From the NCBI GenBank assembly GCA_040221975.1, contig JAVJWR010000036.1:310001-374000 (forward strand): a DNA stretch of 64,000 bases, written 5' to 3'. The notes beneath the pieces are model-generated. The model saw nothing but the letters and a program-made list of their open reading frames with translations. It ran no database searches and was not told the DNA's origin. The stretch comes from Haliea sp040221975 (GTDB lineage Bacteria; Pseudomonadota; Gammaproteobacteria; Pseudomonadales; Halieaceae). The translations under genes were made by a program, and so were the position numbers. Every line of letters starts with the position of its first letter. Position 1 is the stretch's first letter. Below are positions 39,350-48,483 of the stretch, piece by piece.

Positions 39350-39390
39350 AAGCAGCATCAATTGAATCAACCAGCAGAAAGGACCTGACA

Positions 39391-40782
39391 ATGAGCACAG
39401 CCAAGAAACTCGACACCAAGGCCGACTACAAGGTCGCCGACATCAGCCTCGCCGACTGGGGCCGCCGCGAACTGGATATCGCCGAAACCGAAATGCCGGC
39501 ACTGATGGCCATGCGCGAGAAATACCGTGCCAGCCAGCCCCTGGCAGGCGCCAAAATCCTCGGCTGCATCCACATGACCATCCAGACCGGCGTGTTGATC
39601 GAGACCCTGATCGAGCTGGGTGCGGAAGTGCGCTGGTCCTCCTGCAACATCTTCTCCACCCAGGACCACGCCGCCGCTGCGATCGCCGCCGCCGGCGTCC
39701 CTGTCTTCGCCTGGAAGGGCGAGACCGAGGAGGAGTACGAGTGGTGCATTGAGCAGACCATTCTCAAGGACGGCAAGCCCTGGGACGCCAACATGGTACT
39801 GGATGACGGCGGCGACCTGACCCTGATGCTGCACCAGAAGTTTCCCGCCATGCTGGACCACATCCACGGCGTGACCGAGGAAACGACGACGGGCGTGCAC
39901 CGCCTGCAGGAAATGCTGGCCAAGGGCGAGCTGAAGATTCCGGCAGTCAACGTGAATGATTCCATCACCAAGTCCAAGAACGACAACAAGTACGGCTGTC
40001 GGCACAGCCTCAACGACGCCATCAAGCGCGGTACCGACCACCTGCTGGCGGGCAAGAAGGCGCTGGTGATCGGCTACGGCGACGTGGGCAAGGGTTCCGC
40101 CCAGTCCCTGCGCCAGGAAGGCATGATCGTGCGCATCACCGAGGTGGACCCGATCTGCGCGATGCAGGCCTGCATGGACGGCTACGAGGTGGTGTCGCCC
40201 TTCATCAACGGCATCAACACCGGCTCCCCGGACTGCATCAACCGCGAGCTGCTGGGCAGCGTTGACCTGCTGGTCACCAGCACCGGCAACTTCAACGTCT
40301 GCGACGAGAATATGCTGCGAGCCCTGAAGTGCAACGCCGTGGTCTGCAATATCGGCCACTTCGACAACGAAATCGATACCGCCTTCATGCGCCGCAACTG
40401 GCAGTGGGAGGAGGTGAAGCCGCAGGTGCACAAGATCTACCGCGACGATGCCCGCAGCGACTACCTGATTCTGCTGTCCGAAGGCCGCCTGGTGAATCTG
40501 GGCAATGCCACTGGCCACCCCTCGCGCATCATGGATGGCTCCTTTGCCAATCAGGTGCTGGCACAGATCTACCTGTATGAGCGCCGCTTCGCCAACCTGG
40601 AACCGGAAATGAAGGCAGCGGCGCTGCGGGTCGAAGTGCTGCCGAAGAAACTGGACGAGGAAGTGGCGGCACACATGGTGGCCGGCTTTGGCGGCGTCAT
40701 GACGAAGCTGACCAAGACCCAGGCCGAGTACATCAACGTCAAGGTCGACGGCCCCTTCAAGCCCGACAGCTACAAGTACTAG
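39391..40782 (+). CDS. ahcY: S-adenosylhomocysteinase
   Basis: A 463-residue NAD-containing enzyme splitting SAH into homocysteine and adenosine, which removes the inhibitor and the SahR effector. Motifs: GCIHMTIQTGVLIETL, SSCNIFSTQDHAAAAI, the NAD site VIGYGDVGKGSAQSL, and TGNFNVCDENM, ending FKPDSYKY. AAGGA precedes the ATG. Length is right for the proteobacterial form with its insert. Separated from metK by a 640-bp structured gap but only seven bases before metF. Confidence 0.97.
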   Translation: MSTAKKLDTKADYKVADISLADWGRRELDIAETEMPALMAMREKYRASQPLAGAKILGCIHMTIQTGVLIETLIELGAEVRWSSCNIFSTQDHAAAAIAAAGVPVFAWKGETEEEYEWCIEQTILKDGKPWDANMVLDDGGDLTLMLHQKFPAMLDHIHGVTEETTTGVHRLQEMLAKGELKIPAVNVNDSITKSKNDNKYGCRHSLNDAIKRGTDHLLAGKKALVIGYGDVGKGSAQSLRQEGMIVRITEVDPICAMQACMDGYEVVSPFINGINTGSPDCINRELLGSVDLLVTSTGNFNVCDENMLRALKCNAVVCNIGHFDNEIDTAFMRRNWQWEEVKPQVHKIYRDDARSDYLILLSEGRLVNLGNATGHPSRIMDGSFANQVLAQIYLYERRFANLEPEMKAAALRVEVLPKKLDEEVAAHMVAGFGGVMTKLTKTQAEYINVKVDGPFKPDSYKY

Positions 40783-40789
40783 GAGCGAC

Positions 40790-41617
40790 ATGAGCACCAT
40801 CAGCTTCGAGTACTTCCCGCCCAAGACTGCGGAGGGCAGGGCCGCCCTGCTGGAGAAGACGACCCCGGCACTGCAGGCGCTGGAACCGGCCTTCTTCTCG
40901 GTCACCTATGGCGCCGGCGGCTCAACTCGCGACAGTACCTTCGGTGTCGTCGAAGCGCTGTGTGCACAGGGTATTGATGTCGCACCACACCTGAGCTTTG
41001 GTGCGGATGATCACGACACGGTTGCCCTGCTGCTGCAGCGCTACCGCGACATGGGTGTGCGGCGGCTGGTGGCCCTGCGTGGCGACATGCCCTCGGGCAT
41101 GGGCGGCGCCAGCCAGCTGGTCTATGCCAGCGAGCTGGTGGCTTTCGTCCGGGAACAGACGGGCGACCACTTCCATATCGAGGTGGCCGCCTACCCTGAA
41201 ATCCATCCCCAGGCCGCGAGCTACGACAGCGACCTCAAATTCCTCAAGCAGAAACTGGATGCGGGCGCCGACAGCGCCATCACCCAGTACTTCTACAACG
41301 TGGAGGCCTACTTCTACTTCCTCGACCAGTGTGCGGCCATCGGCATCGACAAGCCCGTCGTTGCCGGCATCATGCCCATTACCAACTACGCCAACCTGGC
41401 GCGGTTCTCGCGCAATTGCGGCGCCGAGATTCCGCGCTGGATCTGCCAGCGCATAGAAGGTTACGGCAATGACCAGGAGAGCATCCGCCAGTTCGGGATC
41501 GAAGTCGTGACCCAGCTGTGCCAGACCTTGCTGGAAAACGGCGCGCCCGGGCTGCACTTCTACACCATGAACCAGATCGAGCCGACCCGGCAGATCCGCA
41601 ACAATCTGGGGCTCTGA
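40790..41617 (+). CDS. metF: 5,10-methylenetetrahydrofolate reductase
   Basis: A 275-residue FAD enzyme providing 5-methyl-THF for homocysteine methylation. The start MSTISFEYFPPKTAEG carries the catalytic Glu of the family; FFSVTYGAGGSTRDST, LVALRGDMP, IEVAAYPEIHPQA, AGADSAITQYFYN and GIMPITNYANLARF are all present. Slightly shorter than E. coli MetF (296). It starts seven bases after ahcY, completing the methyl cycle set sahR-metK-ahcY-metF. Confidence 0.95.
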   Translation: MSTISFEYFPPKTAEGRAALLEKTTPALQALEPAFFSVTYGAGGSTRDSTFGVVEALCAQGIDVAPHLSFGADDHDTVALLLQRYRDMGVRRLVALRGDMPSGMGGASQLVYASELVAFVREQTGDHFHIEVAAYPEIHPQAASYDSDLKFLKQKLDAGADSAITQYFYNVEAYFYFLDQCAAIGIDKPVVAGIMPITNYANLARFSRNCGAEIPRWICQRIEGYGNDQESIRQFGIEVVTQLCQTLLENGAPGLHFYTMNQIEPTRQIRNNLGL

Positions 41618-41626
41618 GGTCGGGCC

Positions 41627-42364
41627 GTGCGGGTACCGCGCATCTTTACCCGGCAACCCCTGAGCGCGGGTGCGGAACTGACACTGGAATCCAGTCCCAG
41701 CCAGCATCTTGCCCGGGTATTGCGCATGGTTGAGGGCGACGCACTGCGGCTTTTTGACGGTAGTGGCGCCGAATACTGCGCCAGCATTGTCAGCGCCGAC
41801 AAACGCCAGGTGACGGTGGCAGTACTGGAATCCGAACCTGGCCTGGCGGAATCGCCGTTGCGAATCCACCTCGGCATCGGCATTTCCCGCGGCGAGCGCA
41901 TGGACTGGGTGGTACAGAAGGCGACTGAGCTCGGCGTGGCCGAGATCAGTCCGCTCTATACCGGGCGCACCGCAGTGCGGCTGCGCGGGGAGCGGGAGGA
42001 GCGCAAGCGACAGCACTGGGAGCAGGTGATAGTGAGTGCTTGCGAACAGTGTGGCCGCAGCATCATCCCGGATGTACATGAACCCATGGCATTGTCGCAG
42101 TGGCTGCAGCATGCCGCCGGCGAGCGCAGATTCGTGCTTCATCACCGCGCCACGGCAGCGCCGGCAGGGGCACAGCTTCCCGTGTCCATCAGCCTGCTGG
42201 TCGGCCCCGAAGGTGGCCTCGACGAGGCCGAGATCGGTGCCGCGGAGACGGCCGGCTTCGAGTCGCTGGCACTGGGACCGCGGGTTCTGCGTACCGAGAC
42301 CGCACCGCTGGCGGCGCTGGCCATACTGCAGGCGCGCTGGGGGGACATGGGCTCCCTTGAATAA
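41627..42364 (+). CDS. rsmE: 16S rRNA m3U1498 methyltransferase RsmE
   Basis: A 245-residue SPOUT methyltransferase. The N-terminal PUA-like part (RVPRIFTRQPLSAGAELTL ... HLARVLRMVEGDALRLFDGSG) is followed by the trefoil-knot domain with GISRGERMDWVVQKATELGV, LLVGPEGGLDEAEIG and LGPRVLRTETAPLAAL. It uses a GTG start at 41627 with GAGG upstream, nine bases beyond metF. Confidence 0.94.
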   Translation: MRVPRIFTRQPLSAGAELTLESSPSQHLARVLRMVEGDALRLFDGSGAEYCASIVSADKRQVTVAVLESEPGLAESPLRIHLGIGISRGERMDWVVQKATELGVAEISPLYTGRTAVRLRGEREERKRQHWEQVIVSACEQCGRSIIPDVHEPMALSQWLQHAAGERRFVLHHRATAAPAGAQLPVSISLLVGPEGGLDEAEIGAAETAGFESLALGPRVLRTETAPLAALAILQARWGDMGSLE

Positions 42365-42457
42365 GCCACCCGCACGCCCGGAATTCCCCGACGATGCTTG
42401 CGCCGTACCGGCCCATTGCGTACTTTAACTGACCCTCACGACCTGCGGAAATCACTG

Positions 42458-43411
42458 ATGACCATCAAGATCGGCGTAGTCATGGATCCCATTGCGCGGA
42501 TCCAGTACAAGAAAGACAGCACCCTGGCCATGCTCCTGGCCGCCCAGGCCCGGGACTGGCACTTGTATTACATGGAACCCGGGGACCTGTTCCTGGAGCA
42601 GGGCAAGGCCCGTGCCAGCATGGCGCAGCTGACCGTGTTTCGCGACCCCGACGCCTGGTTCCGGCTGGACAGCGCACATGTCCGCGACCTGACCGAGCTC
42701 GACGTGATCCTGATGCGCAAGGATCCGCCCTTTGACAACGAGTACGTGTACGCCACCTACATGCTGGAGGCCGCCGAGCGCGAGGGGACGCTGATCGTTA
42801 ACCGCTGCCAGAGCCTGCGGGACTGCAACGAGAAGGTTTTCGCCACCTGGTTCCCCCAGTGCTGCCCGCCGCTGCTGGTGAGCAGCGACACCGCCCGACT
42901 CAAGGCCTTCCACAGCGAACACGGCGACGTCATCTTCAAACCCCTGGACGGCATGGGCGGCTCCTCCATATTCCGGGTCATGCCCGGTGACCCCAATCTC
43001 AACGTCATCCTTGAAACCCTGACCGGCCACGGCAAGCACACGATCATGGCCCAGCGCTTCATCCCCGAGATCACAGAGGGCGACAAGCGCATCCTGATGA
43101 TCAATGGCGAGCCCCTGCCCTACTGCCTGGCGCGCGTTCCGGTCGCGGGCGAAACCCGCGGCAACCTGGCGGCCGGGGGCACCGGCAGGGCACAACCGCT
43201 ATCCGATCGCGATCGCTGGATTGCCGCCCAGGTCGGCCCCTCGCTGCGCGAGCGAGGGCTCTATTTTGTCGGCCTGGATGTAATCGGGGACTACCTCACG
43301 GAGATCAATGTCACCAGCCCCACCGGGGTCCGGGAAATCGACAATGCCTACAATCTGGACATAGGCGGCCAGCTGATGGATTGTATTGCCCAGGAGTTGG
43401 CCGCACGCTGA
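42458..43411 (+). CDS. gshB: Glutathione synthetase
   Basis: A 317-residue ATP-grasp ligase adding glycine to gamma-glutamylcysteine. The start MTIKIGVVMDPIARIQYKKD is typical; LMRKDPPFDNEYVYATYMLE, FKPLDGMGGSSIFR (ATP-grasp loop), DKRILMINGEPLPYCLAR and GLDVIGDYLTEINVTSPTG are diagnostic. Length matches E. coli GshB (316). Followed by tonB, yqgE and ruvX, the same order as in Pseudomonas. Confidence 0.96.
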   Translation: MTIKIGVVMDPIARIQYKKDSTLAMLLAAQARDWHLYYMEPGDLFLEQGKARASMAQLTVFRDPDAWFRLDSAHVRDLTELDVILMRKDPPFDNEYVYATYMLEAAEREGTLIVNRCQSLRDCNEKVFATWFPQCCPPLLVSSDTARLKAFHSEHGDVIFKPLDGMGGSSIFRVMPGDPNLNVILETLTGHGKHTIMAQRFIPEITEGDKRILMINGEPLPYCLARVPVAGETRGNLAAGGTGRAQPLSDRDRWIAAQVGPSLRERGLYFVGLDVIGDYLTEINVTSPTGVREIDNAYNLDIGGQLMDCIAQELAAR

Positions 43412-43418
43412 GGCGCGG

Positions 43419-44270
43419 ATGCAGCAGGGCACAGGCACAGAACCCGGAAACGGCCTGGGAATAGCCATTTTCCTTGCCGCTACCCTGCACGCGATCCTGG
43501 TGCTGGGCATCGGTTTTGATCCCGGCGCCGAGCCCGCCTACACGCCACAGCTGGAGATTACCCTGGCCCAGCGGCGCAGCGAGCTTACCCCCGATGATGC
43601 CACCCACCTGGCCCAGTTCAGCCAGCAGGGCAGCGGCGACCAGGCAGAGGAGAGCAGCGTCAGCAGCGCCGCCAGTGCGCCGCTGGCCATTGCCAGCGAG
43701 CAGCAGGCAGAGCTGGCGCCCAGAGAACAGCCACAGACCGAAACGCCGGTAATCAGCAGTGCCGGTTCGCGGCAGATACCCACGAGCCAGCAGGCAAGAG
43801 CCCCGGAGACTGTCGCCATGGCGGGCTTGAGTCCGGAAGCGGAGCGCCTGAGCCAGGAGCTCGCCACTCTGGAGGCAGCGCTGGAAGACCAGGCCCGGGA
43901 CTACTCCAACAGGCCCCGGGTGAAGCGACTGACCTCCCTTTCCACCCGGGAGGCGGTGGACGCAGCCTATCTGTACGACTGGCGGCGACGCGTGGAAGCC
44001 GTGGGCAACCAGTATTACCCGGAAGCGTCCATCCGCTACGGCATCTACGGCAGCCTGCGCCTGCTGGTGGTGATCAATTACGACGGTCACCTCGAGGACA
44101 TTCAGGTTCTGGCCTCTTCCGGCTTTGCGGTGCTGGATGAAGCGGCAATAAAGATCGTGCGCATGGCGGCACCATTTGCGCCATTCCCCGCCGAGCTCAG
44201 GGCCAGTGCCGACAAACTGGAAATCATCCGCACGTGGCAATTCGAGGAAAACCGGCTAAGCTCAGGTTAA
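43419..44270 (+). CDS. tonB: Energy transducer TonB
   Basis: A 283-residue inner-membrane protein. One transmembrane segment (about residues 13-32, LGIAIFLAATLHAILVLGIG) is followed by a Gln/Ser/Ala-rich periplasmic linker and a C-terminal TonB domain (about 195-280: YDWRRRVEAVGNQYYPEASIRYGIYGSLRLLVVINYDGHLEDIQVLASSGF). The linker lacks the long Pro-Lys/Glu repeats of classic TonB. The place between gshB and yqgE corresponds to tonB3 of Pseudomonas aeruginosa, which has been tied to twitching motility; pilT/pilU lie just downstream here. No exbB/exbD nearby. Confidence 0.9.
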   Translation: MQQGTGTEPGNGLGIAIFLAATLHAILVLGIGFDPGAEPAYTPQLEITLAQRRSELTPDDATHLAQFSQQGSGDQAEESSVSSAASAPLAIASEQQAELAPREQPQTETPVISSAGSRQIPTSQQARAPETVAMAGLSPEAERLSQELATLEAALEDQARDYSNRPRVKRLTSLSTREAVDAAYLYDWRRRVEAVGNQYYPEASIRYGIYGSLRLLVVINYDGHLEDIQVLASSGFAVLDEAAIKIVRMAAPFAPFPAELRASADKLEIIRTWQFEENRLSSG

Positions 44271-44319
44271 TGGGCGGTGCGAACTGTGCCCGCCGCAGGG
44301 AAGAGGTCTACACAAGACA

Positions 44320-44910
44320 ATGTCAGTCCGGACCCCGGCCAGTGCCATCAAGAGCGGGAGTTGCCTGCGGGATCACTTCCTGCTCGCCATGCCCAACCTG
44401 TCAGAGGGGCTCTTCTCCCAGAGCATCACCTATATCTGCGAGCATGGCGAAAGTGGAGCCATGGGTATCATCATCAACCAGCCCCTGGACCTGACCGTGG
44501 CGGAGATCTTCGAGCATCTCGACATCGAGTCCCACCGGGATTTCAGCGAAGAGCCAGTGCTGGCCGGTGGACCTGTGCAGATTGACCACGGCTTTGTGCT
44601 GCACCGCCACTGCGAAAAACGCTGGGAGGCGGGCCTCGAGGTCACCCCGGAAATCACCCTGACCACCTCCCGGGACGTACTCCGCGCCATCGCCGACGGC
44701 AGCGGGCCAGCGCAATACCTGATCGCCCTGGGCTACGCGGGCTGGTCCGCTGGCCAACTGGAGGAAGAGCTGTCCCACAACAGCTGGCTTACCCTGCCCG
44801 CGGACAGCGATATCATCTTTGCCACCCCCTGGCACCGCCGCCTGTCGGCAGCCGCAGCCGCCCTCGGCATTGACATGAATCTTATTTCCTCCCAGGCAGG
44901 GCATGCCTGA
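44320..44910 (+). CDS. yqgE: YqgE/AlgH family protein
   Basis: A 196-residue protein of the UPF0301 family: LRDHFLLAMPNLSEGLFSQSITYICEH, GAMGIIINQPLDLTVAEIF, VLAGGPVQIDHGFVLH, YLIALGYAGWSAGQLEEEL and NSWLTLP. The family fold is known but the biochemical role is not. Overlaps ruvX by eight bases, as in many relatives, suggesting a functional tie to it. Confidence 0.93.
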   Translation: MSVRTPASAIKSGSCLRDHFLLAMPNLSEGLFSQSITYICEHGESGAMGIIINQPLDLTVAEIFEHLDIESHRDFSEEPVLAGGPVQIDHGFVLHRHCEKRWEAGLEVTPEITLTTSRDVLRAIADGSGPAQYLIALGYAGWSAGQLEEELSHNSWLTLPADSDIIFATPWHRRLSAAAAALGIDMNLISSQAGHA

Positions 44911-45370
44911 CTCCAAAACCCCGGCCCACCAGAAACCCGCCACTGTGCTCGCCTTTGATTACGGCCTGAAACAGATTGGCGTCGCCGTCGGCAACACGCT
45001 GCTGGGTACAACCCGCAGCGTTGCTGTACTGCGTGCCAGGGACGGGATTCCGGACTGGACGGCGCTGGAGGCGCTGGTGGCCGAGTGGCAGCCGGACCTG
45101 CTGGTGGTAGGTGATCCACTGAACATGGACGGCAGCGTCAGCGAACTGGCCACACGGGCCCGCAAGTTCGGCCGTCGGCTGCATGGCAGGCTGGGCCTGC
45201 CCGTCACCATGACCGACGAGCGCCTGAGCAGTTATGCCGCCAAGGAGGAGCAACGGCAGCGGGGGCACCGGGGCGACTACAAGGCAGTTCCCGTGGACAG
45301 CTACGCGGCGGAGCTGATCCTGCAGACCTGGCTGCGGGAAAACGAAGACCGCCAGCGCGCCGCGACCTGA
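44903..45370 (+). CDS. ruvX: Putative pre-16S rRNA nuclease YqgF/RuvX
   Basis: A 155-residue RNase H-fold nuclease implicated in 16S rRNA 5' maturation. Motifs: VLAFDYGLKQIGVAVGNTL (first catalytic Asp), LLVVGDPLNMDGSVSELA, VTMTDERLSSYAA (catalytic Asp-Glu) and KAVPVDSYAAELILQTWL (last Asp). Length is somewhat long for the family (138 in E. coli). Overlaps yqgE; its 3' end faces pilU. Confidence 0.93.
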   Translation: MPDSKTPAHQKPATVLAFDYGLKQIGVAVGNTLLGTTRSVAVLRARDGIPDWTALEALVAEWQPDLLVVGDPLNMDGSVSELATRARKFGRRLHGRLGLPVTMTDERLSSYAAKEEQRQRGHRGDYKAVPVDSYAAELILQTWLRENEDRQRAAT

Positions 45371-45392
45371 CTGGACCCTCCCCGGCACCCTG

Positions 45393-45417
45393 CGCGGCCT
45401 ACGCGGCCTACGCGGCC
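45393..45417. repeat. Short tandem repeat, unit CGCGGCCTA, 2.8 copies
   Basis: Two full nine-base units (45393-45401, 45402-45410) and a partial third in the 74-base spacer between the convergent ruvX and pilU genes. Confidence 0.8.
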
Positions 45418-45444
45418 CGGCCCGGCCCCGCCCGCCTGCACGCG

Positions 45445-46587
45445 CTACTTGCGGCCCAGATGGTTGCCGCGATCGCCGGCCTCGTCGAAAGTGAGGTCCA
45501 GCGTGGTGTCCGAAGTGGACCTGCTTTTTTCGAACATCTTGATCATCAGGCGCACATCGTTGGCCGAATCCGCGTAGCGGATCGCATCTTCCAGGGTGAT
45601 AAGGCCCTTTTTATAGGTATCGACCAGCGACTGGTCCAGCGTCTGCATGCCCAGCTCCGTGGACTTGGCCATCACGTCCTTGATCAGGTGTACCTCCCCC
45701 TTGCGGATGTACTCCTGTATCAGCGGCGTATTCAGCAGCACTTCCACCACCGGGACCCGGCCCTTGCCATCCTTGCGCGGCAACAGTTGCTGCGCCACCA
45801 TGGCCTTCAGGTTGAGTGACAAATCCATCCAGATCTGGCCCTGCATGTTGGCGGTAAAGAAGCTCTGGATGCGGTCCAGTGCCTGGTTGGCGTTGTTCGC
45901 ATGCAGTGTACAGAGGCACAGATGGCCAGTTTCGGCAAAGGTGAGGGCCTGGGCCATGGTATCCGCCGACCGGACCTCACCGATCAGGATGACATCCGGC
46001 GCCTGACGCAGGGTGTTCTTCAGGGCCACGTCGAAGGATTCAGTATCAATGCCCACCTCGCGCTGGGTCACCAGGCAGTTGCCGTGGTCATGGATGAATT
46101 CGATCGGGTCCTCGACACTCATGATGTGGCCGCGGCTGTTGCGGTTGCGGTGCCCCACCATCGCCGCCAGGGAGGTGGTCTTGCCGGTACCGGTGGCACC
46201 GACAAAAATCACCAGACCCCGCTTGGTCATGGACAGGTCCTCGATGATCTTCGGCAGGCCCAGTTCCCCGATCTCCGGAATCCGGGTCTCAATCCGCCGC
46301 AGCACCATGCCACAGCTCCCCCGCTGCACCAGGGCACTGGCTCGAAACCGCCCCACGTTCTCACTGGCAAGGGCGTAGTTGCATTCCTGGGTACTGAGGA
46401 ACTCCTCCCGCTGCTTTTCGCTCATCGTGGAGAACACGATTTCACGGGTCTGCTCGTCAGTCAGCTTGACGTCGCTTACCGGGTAGATTTGGCCATCCAC
46501 TTTGATGCAGGGTGCGGCACCAGCGATGATGAAGCCATCAGAGGCGCCTTCCTTGACCATGCGTTGCAGCAGTTCGTCGATCCTCAT
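45445..46587 (-). CDS. pilU: Type IV pilus retraction ATPase PilU
   Basis: A 380-residue PilT-like hexameric ATPase. Motifs: Walker A VGATGTGKTTSLAA, the Asp box SVEDPIEFIHDH, Walker B PDVILIGEVRSADTM and the His box ETGHLCLCTLHANNANQ. A C-terminal extension (SRSTSDTTLDLTFDEAGDRG) beyond the PilT core identifies PilU. It supports PilT-driven retraction in twitching motility. 24 bases after pilT. Confidence 0.95.
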   Translation of the reverse strand: MRIDELLQRMVKEGASDGFIIAGAAPCIKVDGQIYPVSDVKLTDEQTREIVFSTMSEKQREEFLSTQECNYALASENVGRFRASALVQRGSCGMVLRRIETRIPEIGELGLPKIIEDLSMTKRGLVIFVGATGTGKTTSLAAMVGHRNRNSRGHIMSVEDPIEFIHDHGNCLVTQREVGIDTESFDVALKNTLRQAPDVILIGEVRSADTMAQALTFAETGHLCLCTLHANNANQALDRIQSFFTANMQGQIWMDLSLNLKAMVAQQLLPRKDGKGRVPVVEVLLNTPLIQEYIRKGEVHLIKDVMAKSTELGMQTLDQSLVDTYKKGLITLEDAIRYADSANDVRLMIKMFEKSRSTSDTTLDLTFDEAGDRGNHLGRK

Positions 46588-46611
46588 GACGGGTTCCTCT
46601 CGGCGTCAGGG

Positions 46612-47646
46612 CTAGAAGTTTTCCGGCATGCGGGCTTTCTCGCGCGCGACGTCCCGGCTGATAACCCGTCGGTCCACCAGTTCCTTCAGGCACTGGTCCA
46701 TGGTCTGCATCCCCAGCGCCTGACCGGTCTGGATGGCGGAGTACATCTGCGCCACCTTGTCCTCCCGGATCAGGTTGCGGATGGCCGAGGTACCGCGCAT
46801 GATCTCGTGCGCCGCCACCCGGCCACCGGTGGCGCGCTTGAGCAGGGTCTGGGAAATGACTGCCTGCAGCGACTCCGACAGCATCGAGCGAACCATGGCT
46901 TTCTCCGCCGCGGGGAACACGTCCACGACCCGGTCGATGGTCTTGGCGGCCGAGGTGGTGTGCAGGGTACCAAACACCAGGTGACCGGTTTCCGCCGCGG
47001 TCAACGCCAGGCGGATGGTCTCGAGGTCGCGCATTTCGCCAACGAGGATGATGTCCGGATCCTCGCGCAGGGCGGAGCGCAGGGCCTCGGAGAAGCCCAG
47101 GGTGTCGCGATGGACTTCGCGCTGGTTGACCAGGCACTTCTTGCTTTCATGCACGAATTCGATCGGGTCCTCAATGGTAAGGATGTGTTCGTATTTGTTG
47201 TCGTTGATATGATCCACCATGGCGGCGAGGGTGGTGGACTTGCCGGAGCCAGTGGGTCCGGTCACCAGCACCAGGCCACGCGGCATCATCGATATGTCGC
47301 GAAAGACCTGGCCCATGCCCAGGTCCTCCATGGTCAAGACCTTGGAGGGAATGGTCCTGAATACGCCGCCGGCGCCGCGGTTCTGGTTGAAGGCGTTGAC
47401 CCGGAAGCGAGCGACACCGGGGACCTCAAAGGAGAAGTCCGTCTCCATGAACTCCTCGTAGTCCTTGCGCTGCTTGTCGTTCATGATGTCGTAGATCAGG
47501 TCGTGCACCTGCTTGTGATCCATCGGCGGCAGGTTGATGCGGCGCACATCCCCGTCCACCCGTATCATCGGCGGCAAACCCGCTGACAAATGCAGGTCGG
47601 ATGCGCCCTGTTTCGCGCTGAACGCAAGCAGTTCTGTAATATCCAC
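46612..47646 (-). CDS. pilT: Type IV pilus retraction ATPase PilT
   Basis: A 344-residue ATPase that retracts type IV pili. I use the GTG at 47646, preceded by AGGGGAG eight bases upstream, because it gives VDITELLAFSAKQGASDLHL and exactly the 344 residues of Pseudomonas PilT; a TTG at 47673 is in frame. Motifs: Walker A VTGPTGSGKSTTLAA, TIEDPIEFVHES, DIILVGEMRDLETI and ETGHLVFGTLHTTSAAKTI, plus the AIRNLIREDK C-terminal motif. Divergent from yggS, as in Pseudomonas. Confidence 0.97.
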   Translation of the reverse strand: MDITELLAFSAKQGASDLHLSAGLPPMIRVDGDVRRINLPPMDHKQVHDLIYDIMNDKQRKDYEEFMETDFSFEVPGVARFRVNAFNQNRGAGGVFRTIPSKVLTMEDLGMGQVFRDISMMPRGLVLVTGPTGSGKSTTLAAMVDHINDNKYEHILTIEDPIEFVHESKKCLVNQREVHRDTLGFSEALRSALREDPDIILVGEMRDLETIRLALTAAETGHLVFGTLHTTSAAKTIDRVVDVFPAAEKAMVRSMLSESLQAVISQTLLKRATGGRVAAHEIMRGTSAIRNLIREDKVAQMYSAIQTGQALGMQTMDQCLKELVDRRVISRDVAREKARMPENF

Positions 47647-47720
47647 CGATTCACTCCCCTGGGGCCGAGCCAATTATTCTCCACTCGCCCGCCGTGGCCG
47701 TTATCCGCTACCATCTCGGC

Positions 47721-48425
47721 ATGGACGCAGATACTCTCAGGCACAACATCGACAGGCTGCTCGAAAGAGTACGACTCAGCGCAGAAAAAAGCCAGCGCGA
47801 GCCGGGCAGCGTGCGGGTGCTGGCCGTCAGCAAGACCCGGCCGGCGGCGGACGTACGCGAGGCCGCGGCACTGGGCCTGCGCGAATTCGGCGAAAACTAC
47901 CTGCAGGAAGCGCTGGACAAGATTGAGACGCTGGCGGATCTGGACCTGTGCTGGCATTTCATCGGCCCCATCCAGTCCAACAAGACCCGGCCAATCGCCA
48001 GCCACTTCCACTGGGTGCACAGTGTCGACCGGCTCAAGATAGCCAAGCGTCTGAGCGAGCAGCGGCCAGAGGGTCTGCCGGAGCTGCAGATCTGCCTGCA
48101 GGTGAATATTTCCCGCGAGGAGAGCAAGTCCGGTGTCAGCCTGGAGGATCTGCCGGCACTGGCGCACGAAGTCGCGCAATTGCCCCGGCTGCGCCTGCGC
48201 GGACTGATGGCCATCCCCGCGCCCGCGGCGGACCCCGCGCAACAGCACCAGCCCTTTGCCGCCCTGCGCCGGGCACTGGCGGAATTGCAGCGCCGGGATC
48301 CCGGTCTGGACACTCTCTCCATGGGCATGTCCGGCGATCTTGAGGCCGCGATTGCCGAGGGCGCCACCATTATTCGTGTTGGCACCGACATTTTTGGCCC
48401 GCGGAGCACTCCCGCAGGCGGGTGA
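47721..48425 (+). CDS. yggS: PLP-binding homeostasis protein YggS (PLPBP)
   Basis: A 234-residue PLP carrier of alanine racemase N-terminal fold. PLP Lys38 lies in VLAVSKTRPAADV; REFGENYLQEALDKI, WHFIGPIQSNKTRPIA, QVNISREESKSGV, LRGLMAIP and LSMGMSGDLEAAIAEGATIIRVGTDIFG complete the signature. I prefer the ATG at 47721; an in-frame GTG at 47694 adds nine residues. Together with proC and yggT downstream it forms a conserved gene set. Confidence 0.95.
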   Translation: MDADTLRHNIDRLLERVRLSAEKSQREPGSVRVLAVSKTRPAADVREAAALGLREFGENYLQEALDKIETLADLDLCWHFIGPIQSNKTRPIASHFHWVHSVDRLKIAKRLSEQRPEGLPELQICLQVNISREESKSGVSLEDLPALAHEVAQLPRLRLRGLMAIPAPAADPAQQHQPFAALRRALAELQRRDPGLDTLSMGMSGDLEAAIAEGATIIRVGTDIFGPRSTPAGG

Positions 48426-48483
48426 TTTTGCCGCCGCGGGGCGTGTATACTGCGACCTGCCCGACCACCAGCCAACAGGATCA

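Larger units (their letters stand above)
38751..39390. other. 640-bp non-coding gap between metK and ahcY
   Basis: No gene is credible here. It holds fold-back element copy 2 (38790-38903), a short GGCGGGC/GCCCGCC inverted repeat (38975-38981 with 39000-39006), the GC-rich fold-back element 3 (39100-39299) and a heptamer array (39322-39349). No second SahR-like palindrome and no clear promoter for ahcY were found. Confidence 0.75.

Noticed and set aside
38908..39390. N-terminal extension of AhcY through the GC-rich spacer
   Set aside because: The added residues are Arg/Pro/Ala-rich, encoded by inverted repeats, and the ATG at 39391 has its own AAGGA and the normal family start.
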